Positions 7,413 through 14,482 of a stretch of 64,000 bases of DNA are shown piece by piece. A program made the position numbers and the translations under genes. Position 1 is the stretch's first letter. Every line of letters starts with the position of its first letter. The notes below the pieces were generated by a model. It searched no databases, was not told the DNA's origin, and saw nothing but the letters and a program-made list of their open reading frames with translations. The stretch is from Acidobacteriota bacterium (GTDB lineage: Bacteria; Acidobacteriota; Terriglobia; Terriglobales; Acidobacteriaceae): positions 152,411 through 216,410 of the forward strand of contig JARLGI010000027.1 in the NCBI GenBank assembly GCA_031296115.1. The letters run 5' to 3'.

Positions 7413-9206
7413 ATGAGCATTCGGACCCTCAATGACGTTTTCTTCACCGTGGTGGACCGCGACAATCCGCACGTCATGCTCACGCGTGAGAACGAAACCT
7501 GGAACCCCATTTCATCAACGCGGCTGCGCAGTCGCGTTTATTCCACCGCGCAACAGCTGCAGTCCTGGGGCATAGCCAAGGGCGATCGTATCGTAATCCT
7601 CAGCGAAAACCGTCCGGAGTGGGCCGTTGCCGATTACGCCACGTTGCTGCTGGGCGCGGTGGTGGTGCCCATCTACGCCACCCAGACCGCTGACCAGGTG
7701 CTGTACGTCCTGCAAAATTCCCAAGCCCGGGTCGCTTTCGTCTCTACCCGGCAGCAGTATGAAAAGCTCGCGCCGCTACGCGAGCAGAGCAGCCTGGAAT
7801 ACGTCGTCGTGATGGACGACGCTCCGGAGTTGGCCAGCGCCATTCATATGCGTTCGTTCCTGCGTGACGACCATGCTGGTTCTGACGCCGAGCTGGATGC
7901 TATTGGCTCCGCCGTCGAGCCGGACGACCTGGCCACGCTCATCTATACCTCCGGCACGACCGGGACACCGAAGGGCGTTATGCTAACCCACGGAAACATC
8001 GCCTCCAACGTTAGCGTTTCGCTGGACATGGTCGAGGTGGGAAAGGACGACCTCAGCATTTCGTACCTGCCGCTGTCGCATATTACGGCGCGCCATGTGG
8101 ACTACGCGCTGGTCTACCACCACATCACCATCGCTTATTGCCCCAACATCGACGACCTGGCTCGTGCCATGCGGGAGGTGAAACCGACCATCATTGTGGC
8201 TGTGCCGCGAGTGTACGAGAAGGTCTACAACTCGGTGCAACATAAGATGCACGGTGTGAAAGGCGCGCTCTTCAAGTGGGCGCTGTCCGTGGGCGCGGCG
8301 AACCGCGAAGCGATTCTGCGAGGTGAGACGCCCACAGCGTTCTCCTGGAGGCTGGCCAACAAACTGGTGTTTTCCAAGGTGCGGGAAGGTTTGGGCGGCC
8401 GCGCCCGGGTGTTCGTCTCCGGCGGAGCCCCTCTGGGCCGCGAAATTGCCACCTGGTACGCAGACATCGGCATCCGCATCCACGAAGGGTACGGCCTGAC
8501 CGAGACCTCGCCGGTAATCGCCCTCAATAACCCCATCTATCATCGCCTGGGCGCGGTCGGAAAACCGCTGTCGAATGTTGAAGTGCGGATCGCGGCGGAT
8601 GGCGAGATCCTGGTCAAGGGGCCTTCGATCTTCAAAGGCTATTGGAACATGCCGGAGGAAACCGCCAGCGCCTTCGAGGATGGCTGGTTCAAGACCGGAG
8701 ACGTCGGCGCGATCGATGCCGACGGGTATCTTTCCATTACCGACCGTAAGAAAGACTTGATCAAGACCTCCGGCGGAAAATTCATCGCGCCCCAGCCCAT
8801 CGAAAATTCGCTGAAGGCCAACATGCTGGTCGGCGAAGCCGCGTTGCTGGGCGACAAGCGCAAGTTTCCGGCCGTGCTCATCGTCCCTAATTTTCAGGAG
8901 CTGGAGGACTGGGCGCAGCACCACGGCGTGAAGTTTTCCTCGCGCAAAGAGCTGGTGAAGTCGCCGCACGTGCAGGCGCTCTACGAGGGCATCGTGGAAG
9001 AACTGAACCGCAACCTGGCGCAGTACGAGAAGCTGAAAAAGGTGCTGGTCATCCCCGAGGAGCTCAGCATCGCCGACGGCACGCTCACCCCGAGCATGAA
9101 ACTGCGCCGCCGCCATCTGGAAGCGCGTTACAAGAAGGAAATTGACGGGCTTTACGCTGACGCGACGGCGGCCCGTGCGCGGGCTACCGGCCACGCGGTG
9201 AATTAA
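7413..9206 (+). CDS. Long-chain fatty-acid CoA ligase (AMP-forming)
   Basis: A 597-residue ANL-superfamily enzyme that activates long-chain fatty acids to acyl-CoA through an acyl-adenylate. The AMP-binding P-loop is at about residues 175-188 (TLIYTSGTTGTPKG), followed by the GYGLTETSPV motif, the TGD motif (WFKTGDVG) and the C-terminal DRKKDLIKTSGGKF hinge. Length and motifs fit the FAA1/COG1022 long-chain class. It lies 188 bases downstream of the TetR regulator, in the same direction, and probably belongs to its regulon. The start ATG overlaps the sequence AATGAGCATTC, which matches one half of the operator at 6491 but may be coincidental. Confidence 0.93.
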   Translation: MSIRTLNDVFFTVVDRDNPHVMLTRENETWNPISSTRLRSRVYSTAQQLQSWGIAKGDRIVILSENRPEWAVADYATLLLGAVVVPIYATQTADQVLYVLQNSQARVAFVSTRQQYEKLAPLREQSSLEYVVVMDDAPELASAIHMRSFLRDDHAGSDAELDAIGSAVEPDDLATLIYTSGTTGTPKGVMLTHGNIASNVSVSLDMVEVGKDDLSISYLPLSHITARHVDYALVYHHITIAYCPNIDDLARAMREVKPTIIVAVPRVYEKVYNSVQHKMHGVKGALFKWALSVGAANREAILRGETPTAFSWRLANKLVFSKVREGLGGRARVFVSGGAPLGREIATWYADIGIRIHEGYGLTETSPVIALNNPIYHRLGAVGKPLSNVEVRIAADGEILVKGPSIFKGYWNMPEETASAFEDGWFKTGDVGAIDADGYLSITDRKKDLIKTSGGKFIAPQPIENSLKANMLVGEAALLGDKRKFPAVLIVPNFQELEDWAQHHGVKFSSRKELVKSPHVQALYEGIVEELNRNLAQYEKLKKVLVIPEELSIADGTLTPSMKLRRRHLEARYKKEIDGLYADATAARARATGHAVN

Positions 9207-9246
9207 CTCCGTCTTGCGTGATTAAGAAAGGCTGGGGTCCGATTCG

Positions 9247-9651
9247 CTACTTCTTGTGTTCGTTCTGCGCGATACGGGCCTTTACCAATTTCCTTACCAG
9301 CGACGTGGGTAGCGGCTTTTCCACCGTAAAACGAATGGTGCCTTTCGATGTCGGGAAGCCTTCGAGTTCCTTCTTGAACAGCTTGATTACGGATGAGCCC
9401 ATGGGGAACAGGCTGCAGTGGTTGGAAAAGGCGGCGTAACCCACCAGGTATCCCTTGTACTTGAACATCGGAATACCGTAACTGATGACCTCCGTCGTCT
9501 CCGCGGGCACCACCGAACGAATCGTTGCGCGGAGGTTTTGCAAGGCCTTGCGCGCCGGCTGCGGGACGCATGCCAGATATCCGTCCACGTCCTTGGGTAC
9601 GCCCTTGTTCTTCAGAACCGAACCGCGACTGGCTGGCTTCGTTTTTTTCAT
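9247..9651 (-). CDS. DUF1801 / YdhG-like protein
   Basis: A 134-residue small soluble protein of the DUF1801 group (YdhG/YjbR, CyaY-like fold). The hallmark segments are present: VDGYLACVPQPARKALQNLR, SYGIPMFKYKG and the C-terminal IRFTVEKPLP with LVRKLVKARI. Some relatives are proposed iron chaperones, but that role is unproven for this one. It begins with ATG and a lysine-rich tail of about ten residues. It lies convergent to the acyl-CoA synthetase gene with no obvious operon partner. Confidence 0.82.
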   Translation of the reverse strand: MKKTKPASRGSVLKNKGVPKDVDGYLACVPQPARKALQNLRATIRSVVPAETTEVISYGIPMFKYKGYLVGYAAFSNHCSLFPMGSSVIKLFKKELEGFPTSKGTIRFTVEKPLPTSLVRKLVKARIAQNEHKK

Positions 9652-9733
9652 ATGGAATCAGACCTCGCCGTAACTTTTTCCCCAAGCTAGTACGCCGACC
9701 GTTTTAGCCCGCGAAGCCCCGTTGACCGAGTTC

Positions 9734-10738
9734 TCATTCGATGGGCTCGACCACAATCGGCGGGGCGCCGCGGTCCTTGGAGTCGGGGCGTTGCACCAGG
9801 ATAGTGGCCAGCAGCACGACCACGATTCCTGTGATCTGCAGCGGCGACACCCACTCCCCCAGGATGAGCGCGGTCAACAGGATCGCCCACACCGGCTCGA
9901 GGCAGGCGATCACAATGGCCCGCGTCGGATCAAGGTGCTGCAAGGCCGTGAAGTAGACCGAGAAGGGAACCAGCATCGAGGTGACGGCAAAGGCGACCAG
10001 AAATAGCCATTGGCCGCCGCTGTAGGGCTGGGCAACGATCTTCCACGGTGGGTTGACCACTAGCCAGAAAACTGCGGCGCCGAGCAGAGAATAGAACAGC
10101 ACCGTCCAACGGTTGTAGACCTGCAGGAGGTGTTGGCCGTACACGTTGTAGAAGGCGAACGAGACGGCGGCCATTTCGGCGGCCGCGATGCCAAGTGTGT
10201 TGAAACGCGGCCCGGAAATCGCCAGCCAGGGAAAGTTGTGCTGCGCAGCAATGCCTCCAACCGCCAGTCCGCAACCAATGACTGCCAGTAATACACCGCC
10301 GATGCGACGCATGGTCGGCTGTTGCAGCCGGCGCGCCACCATGTAGAACAGCACCCAGACCGGCGCCACATATTGCAGAATAATGGCGGTCGCCACAGTT
10401 GTCTTCTCGATCGCGTAGTAATAGAAAAAATTAGACGCCGCCAGGCCGAGAATCCCCAGCAGAAAGAACTGTGCCAAGTGCGCGGCGCGTACGCGCAACG
10501 GCCGCCGGGCGAGCAGCAGAAGGGGAACCAGCAGCAGAACAGAGATCGTGGTGCGGCTCTGGGCCAGGATGACCGGATCGATGGGACGCAGCGCTTGCGC
10601 ACCCGTGAACAGTTTGCCGGTGAACACCGCGCGGCCCATCGCGGCCGAGAGTCCCCAGAAGAACGTCGCCGCGGCAATGAACAGGTAGCCGCGAGCGGGA
10701 TGAGGTTTGGTTGAGTCGAGCTCGACGGAGGGATCCAC
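9734..10738 (-). CDS. EamA/DMT-family transporter
   Basis: An integral membrane protein with about ten predicted transmembrane helices in two EamA halves, typical of drug/metabolite exporters (RhaT/YdcZ-like). Glycine- and tryptophan-rich helices start at GYLFIAAATFFWGLSAAMG, and the second half carries the conserved FTALQHLDPTRAIVIACLEPVWA and LGEWVSPLQ segments. No substrate can be inferred. The start is uncertain: GTG at 10738 is used here, while an in-frame TTG at 10792 would add 18 residues; neither has a clear ribosome-binding site. It lies directly downstream of a glycosyltransferase gene in the same direction. Confidence 0.87.
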   Translation of the reverse strand: MDPSVELDSTKPHPARGYLFIAAATFFWGLSAAMGRAVFTGKLFTGAQALRPIDPVILAQSRTTISVLLLVPLLLLARRPLRVRAAHLAQFFLLGILGLAASNFFYYYAIEKTTVATAIILQYVAPVWVLFYMVARRLQQPTMRRIGGVLLAVIGCGLAVGGIAAQHNFPWLAISGPRFNTLGIAAAEMAAVSFAFYNVYGQHLLQVYNRWTVLFYSLLGAAVFWLVVNPPWKIVAQPYSGGQWLFLVAFAVTSMLVPFSVYFTALQHLDPTRAIVIACLEPVWAILLTALILGEWVSPLQITGIVVVLLATILVQRPDSKDRGAPPIVVEPIE

Positions 10739-10804
10739 AATAGGGCGTAAATGGTTAGTGGAACGTCCGAAGACCGAACCAATTACTGGCAACTATCCAC
10801 TGTT

Positions 10805-11887
10805 TCAGTCAGCAAGCGATTCGCTGTGCGAAGAGCGCACGACCTTGGCGACAGTATATGGTGCGCGCTTGGTCGGCTCGTGGAAATGCCGCACCGACAA
10901 TTCGCCCAGCAGCCCCAACGCAACCAACTGAACACCAGCGACAATCAGCACTGCAGCGAACACCAGCAGCGGTCCGTGCTCTTCCATAACGTCGACGTGG
11001 CGGACGAATTTCTCGAAGATCATGTACAGCGCCAGCAGTCCGCCGCCGACGGAGCTCACGGTGCCGAAGGTGCCAAAGAAATGCAGCGGCCGAGACATGT
11101 ACTTCAAAAGGAAGCGAATGGTAATGAGATCGAAGAACACCCGAAAGGTACGCGAGATACCGTAATGTGATTCGCCGCGTTCACGGTTCACGTTACGGAT
11201 GGGCACCTCGCAGATGCTCGCACCGTATGCCGAGGCCAGCGCCGGGATAAACCGGTGCAGCTCGCCATAGAGAGGAACTTCCTGGATCACTTGCCGGCGA
11301 TAGGCCTTGAAAGTGGTGCCGAAGTCATGCAGTTCAACTCCGCTCAGCTTGGCCATGAGCCAATTGGCAATCTTGGAGGGAATGCGCCGCATGACAAAAT
11401 TGTCGATGCGTTGCTTCCGCCAGCCGCTGACGATGTCGTAGCCCTCGCGCAGTTTCTGCAGGAACACCGGGATATCGTGCGGGTCGTGCTGCAAGTCGCC
11501 ATCCATGGCGATAACGTACTCGCCCTCGCAGTGGTCGAAACCGGCGGCCAGCGCCGAGGTTTGCCCGAAGTTGCGGCGCAGCTTGACTACGACCACACGG
11601 CGGTCCACTGCGGCAATCTGCTGCAACATCCAGAAGGTGGTGTCGTTGCTGCCATCGTCCACAAACACTAACTCAAACGACTCGCCGGTCGTCTCCATCA
11701 CCGCCTTCAGGCGGTCATAGAGCTCGGTGACATTCTCTTCCTCGTTGTGGAACGGTACGACGATGGAGTACTTAAGCACAGCATTGTAATTATACCGTTC
11801 ATCAGTGCCAAAACAGGAATGGTTTTTGCCAAAGCAGGGAAGTGTACTGTGGTCCTCCGTGGGCGCATTGAGGTTCTCGTTTGCCAT
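10805..11887 (-). CDS. Family 2 glycosyltransferase, polyprenyl-phosphate sugar type
   Basis: A 360-residue GT2 enzyme of the DPM1-like/GtrB group that transfers a sugar from a nucleotide donor to undecaprenyl phosphate at the inner membrane. The catalytic domain starts with YSIVVPFHNEEENV, has VFVDDGSNDT, and the metal-binding region MDGDLQHDP; the conserved RGESHYG motif precedes two C-terminal transmembrane helices (about residues 260-285 and 297-325). The first 36 residues are an unusual polar extension not typical of the family; a GTG at residue 37 could be the real start. The acceptor lipid role is from family knowledge; the sugar is unknown. Confidence 0.88.
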   Translation of the reverse strand: MANENLNAPTEDHSTLPCFGKNHSCFGTDERYNYNAVLKYSIVVPFHNEEENVTELYDRLKAVMETTGESFELVFVDDGSNDTTFWMLQQIAAVDRRVVVVKLRRNFGQTSALAAGFDHCEGEYVIAMDGDLQHDPHDIPVFLQKLREGYDIVSGWRKQRIDNFVMRRIPSKIANWLMAKLSGVELHDFGTTFKAYRRQVIQEVPLYGELHRFIPALASAYGASICEVPIRNVNRERGESHYGISRTFRVFFDLITIRFLLKYMSRPLHFFGTFGTVSSVGGGLLALYMIFEKFVRHVDVMEEHGPLLVFAAVLIVAGVQLVALGLLGELSVRHFHEPTKRAPYTVAKVVRSSHSESLAD

Positions 11888-11931
11888 TGCTTCCGAAGCT
11901 AAACGGCAACCCCTTTTTTGAGGTTGTTCGA

Positions 11932-13179
11932 CTAAACCAGGGTTGGTTCTGGCGGCACGCTTATCGCACTCTCCAACGTGCGTCCGAGTGATTCAACTGA
12001 CACGGCATCCAGGGCCTGACGCAGGTCCGCGATAAGGTCTTCTGCATCTTCAATCCCCACAGAGTAGCGAACCAAGCCGTCGGTGAATCCCGCATCGCGC
12101 CTGGCTTGCGCAGACATGCTGGCGTGGGTCATTGACGCCGGGTGTTCGACAAGCGTCTCCACCCCACCCAGCGAGACAGCCAGTGTAGCTACTCGTACGT
12201 GATCCATCAACAGGCGCCCAGCTTTCATCCCGCCTGTGAGTTCAAAGCTGATCATCGAACCGAAACCGCTCATCTGCTGTTTGGCCAACTCGTGCTGTGG
12301 GTGTGACTCCAGGCCGATGTAATGGACGGCACTGACCTCAGGCTGTTTCTCCAGCCATGCGGCGATTTCCATCGCACTCTGCTGGGCCCGCTCAATCCGG
12401 ATCCCAAGCGTCTTGAGGCCGCGCAGCACCAGGAACGCCTGGTGCGGATCCATATTGCATCCGGAATTCACCATTGCCTTGCGCAGGCGCTTGTAAATGT
12501 CCATGTCCTTGGCGACGATGATTCCACCCACAACGTCCGCATGGCCATTGATGAACTTGGTCACGGAATGAAGGACGACATCGGCTCCAAGATCGAGCGG
12601 TTGCTGCAAATACGGGCTGGCGAAGGTGTTGTCGACCACCACCAGGCAGCCATGCGCATGGGCAATCGCTGCAACCTGTTTTATGTCAGTGACTTGCATG
12701 GTTGGGTTGGAGGGTGTTTCCACATAGACGAGCCGGGTGTTAGGCCGCAGGGCTTTCTTGACTTGGGTCAAATCCGTTGTATCAACGTAAGTGGACTGGA
12801 CACCGAACCGCGAGAAGTCTTTCTCCATCAAACCGCGGCTGGGACCGTAGACCGATGCGGTACTCACCATGTGCGCGCCGCCCTCAAGGAGGGCCAGGTA
12901 CACCGTGCAGATGGCACCCATTCCCGAACTGGTGGCTATGCCCCCACAGCTATGCTCCAACTCCGCCACGCTTTCCTCCAGGGCGTGGATGGTCGGATTG
13001 CCAATGCGGGTGTAAATGTAGCCATCTCCCTTGGCCGCAAACAGCGCGGCGCCATGTGCTGCGTTCCGAAATGCAAAGGTGGAGGTTTGATAAATGGGAA
13101 CGTTCACCGCGCCGGTCGCATCCTCGGTGTGTCCGGCATGGATCAGCTTGCTGTTGATACCCAGATGTTTGGTGTTCAT
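11932..13179 (-). CDS. Cys/Met metabolism PLP enzyme (cystathionine gamma-synthase/lyase family)
   Basis: A trans-sulfuration-family enzyme of 415 residues. Conserved features include the N-terminal TKLIHAG-like segment, SGMGAICTVYLALLEGG, the PLP-contacting VVVDNTFASPYLQQP and the Schiff-base lysine in SVTKFINGHADVVGG. The C-terminal SLGGVETLVEHPASMTH and GIEDAEDLIADL segments are intact. Members act as cystathionine gamma-synthase, gamma-lyase or methionine gamma-lyase; sequence alone does not decide which. The start at 13179 is chosen because GAGGGG lies seven bases upstream; a further in-frame ATG lies at 13182 and a longer frame reaches 13233. It reads away from the nearby tRNA-Arg gene. 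Confidence 0.9.
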   Translation of the reverse strand: MNTKHLGINSKLIHAGHTEDATGAVNVPIYQTSTFAFRNAAHGAALFAAKGDGYIYTRIGNPTIHALEESVAELEHSCGGIATSSGMGAICTVYLALLEGGAHMVSTASVYGPSRGLMEKDFSRFGVQSTYVDTTDLTQVKKALRPNTRLVYVETPSNPTMQVTDIKQVAAIAHAHGCLVVVDNTFASPYLQQPLDLGADVVLHSVTKFINGHADVVGGIIVAKDMDIYKRLRKAMVNSGCNMDPHQAFLVLRGLKTLGIRIERAQQSAMEIAAWLEKQPEVSAVHYIGLESHPQHELAKQQMSGFGSMISFELTGGMKAGRLLMDHVRVATLAVSLGGVETLVEHPASMTHASMSAQARRDAGFTDGLVRYSVGIEDAEDLIADLRQALDAVSVESLGRTLESAISVPPEPTLV

Positions 13180-13372
13180 CATCCCTCCCCTCGCGGTTCT
13201 GACTGCGTTTGCGGCTCGTGACCATACGGCCAACCTTCATTATCCGACTCTGTCCACAAATGGGCAGTGACCCTCGGCACAAGGCGCCGTGACCTCGTAG
13301 GTTCGGATTGACAGCAGAGAAAACAGACCCGACGTGAGGAGTTGGTGTAAGTACTGCGATTGGAGAGGTAAA

Positions 13373-13449
13373 TGGCGCGCCCTGAGAGATTCGAACTCCC
13401 GACCTTCTGGTTCGTAGCCAGACGCTCTATCCAGCTGAGCTAAGGGCGC
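13373..13449 (-). tRNA. tRNA-Arg (ACG)
   Basis: The 77-nt cloverleaf is complete. The acceptor stem pairs GCGCCCT (13449-13443) with AGGGCGC (13383-13377), followed by discriminator G and an encoded CCA (13375-13373). The anticodon arm reads TCTGG-CTACGAA-CCAGA with anticodon ACG at 13415-13413. The T arm carries GTTCGAATC. ACG is normally modified to ICG and reads CGT, CGC and CGA. Confidence 0.96.
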
Positions 13450-13698
13450 GTGATGCGCAGCAACAGATTATACCAAACGTTTGAGAGGTAACGGCCCGCG
13501 CAGAATCGCGCTGCCGCAGCAGAATCGACACTTAACGTGTCTCGGTTGCGTCGGGGGCTGGGTTGTCGTAGCTCCCGGTGGACTCCCATTTCTGCCCAGC
13601 CAGCACGAGCCATCGCTTCGAGTCAGGTCATCGCGCCCAGGGCACTGGTACCTTCTGTTGAGCCTTCGACGAGCGAAAACGACTTGCCACCCGGAGTT

Positions 13699-13791
13699 CC
13701 AGTGTGTCACTTAGGCACGTCGCCTAAGTCCCAAGTCGGCCTTTGCGGTGTAAAACTTTAGTGCCAACAGTAAAGTTTGCTCGGACACTGG
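13699..13791. other. Possible three-way-junction RNA structure
   Basis: Outer arms CCAGTGT (13699-13705) and ACACTGG (13785-13791) are complementary. They enclose two hairpins: ACTTAGGC/GCCTAAGT (13709-13716 with 13722-13729, loop of five) and AAACTTTA/TAAAGTTT (13753-13760 with 13771-13778, loop of ten). All three stems are perfect over 7-8 bp. No known RNA family was recognised. Confidence 0.35.
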
Positions 13792-13901
13792 AAATTCTAC
13801 CGTGTATGTCGCTAACCTTTCCCTTTAAGTCGTTTGTTTTCAGTATAGAGGCTTTGGCACACGGGATGCTTCCACATATACCAGACGAAGTGGCGCAATA
13901 A

Positions 13902-13950
13902 GGGCCACCCGGACAGGAATTTCGGCCAGAGTTCCTCTTCCGAGTGGCCC
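13902..13950. other. Long imperfect hairpin
   Basis: GGGCCACCCGGA (13902-13913) pairs with TCCGAGTGGCCC (13939-13950) with one mismatch, and inside it AGGAA pairs with TTCCT around a 12-base loop. The stem totals about 16-17 bp. No T-run follows on either strand, so it is not a standard intrinsic terminator. Confidence 0.45.
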
Positions 13951-14019
13951 TCTAAGTTCAGGTTGTTGAGTCCTCCCCCTACGTCGGGATTGTGTGATCC
14001 CAGACGATGCGTGAAAGGA

Positions 14020-14059
14020 CGAAAGGCGAAGTGCCGACGAGACGGCGTTTCGCCTTTCG
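14020..14059 (-). terminator. Hairpin downstream of the HMA-like gene
   Basis: CGAAAGGCGAA (14020-14030) and TTCGCCTTTCG (14049-14059) form a perfect 11-bp stem with an 18-base loop. It lies about 20 bases past the stop of the minus-strand gene ending at 14081. The T-run is weak, so termination is probable rather than certain. Confidence 0.5.
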
Positions 14060-14080
14060 TATTTTGCCAAGTCGGGCGCG

Positions 14081-14308
14081 TTAGACTAGCGCCATGCGCT
14101 CTTGGATGTCGAAGCCAGCGCTCCGCAACAGCTTTTCCACCGTTGACTCATTCAGTCTCGTAGCGTCATATTCCACGCGAACCGCGCGCTCGGTTTCGTG
14201 GATGCGCATCTGGCGGATCCCGTAGACATCACTCAGTTGAGCTAACGCGCTCATTGCCGACTCGGTCGGGGGTATCCCGTAACGAAACAAAACTTCGACT
14301 GCGGTCAT
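14081..14308 (-). CDS. Small HMA-fold-like protein lacking CxxC
   Basis: A 75-residue protein with the alternating beta-alpha pattern of heavy-metal-associated (CopZ/HMA) domains: TAVEVLFRYG, helix, VYGIRQMRI, VRVEYDATRLNESTVEKLLRSAGF. The metal-binding CxxC of true CopZ is absent (the site reads IPPTESA) and the protein has no cysteine, so metal binding is doubtful. Start ATG 14308 has AGAGGTGG just upstream. It is divergent from the P-type metal ATPase gene and may share its promoter region (14309-14482). A regulatory or protein-protein role with the ATPase is only a guess. Confidence 0.72.
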   Translation of the reverse strand: MTAVEVLFRYGIPPTESAMSALAQLSDVYGIRQMRIHETERAVRVEYDATRLNESTVEKLLRSAGFDIQERMALV

Positions 14309-14482
14309 CCAACCACCTCTCAGCAAACGTGCAATGATAATAATTCCGGGATCTCAATCGCTATGGGCAAGCGTAGCCTGTTTGCGCCGCCTCAAAACTT
14401 CTGGCTGCGAGAGTCCGCCTTCAATATAGTGCATCGCCGTGCTCAATGAATAGGATGGAGAATTGAAGCGAACGAGGAGACC

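Larger units (their letters stand above)
13450..14080. other. Non-coding region rich in inverted repeats
   Basis: About 630 bases without a convincing gene. Several small open frames have no start context or recognisable sequence. The stretch holds a possible three-way junction (13699-13791), a 17-bp imperfect hairpin (13902-13950) and an 11-bp hairpin (14020-14059). It is AT-richer than its surroundings between about 13740 and 13870. It could encode a structured small RNA or represent decayed mobile DNA next to a tRNA gene; neither is established. Confidence 0.6.

Noticed and set aside
13183..13372. SAM riboswitch upstream of the Cys/Met enzyme
   Set aside because: The leader lacks the conserved SAM-I or SAM-II core sequences that I could recognise by eye; no structure could be supported.
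13468..13710. 80-codon open frame on the minus strand beside tRNA-Arg
   Set aside because: No ribosome-binding site or recognisable residues, and composition is not coding-like; kept as part of the non-coding region.
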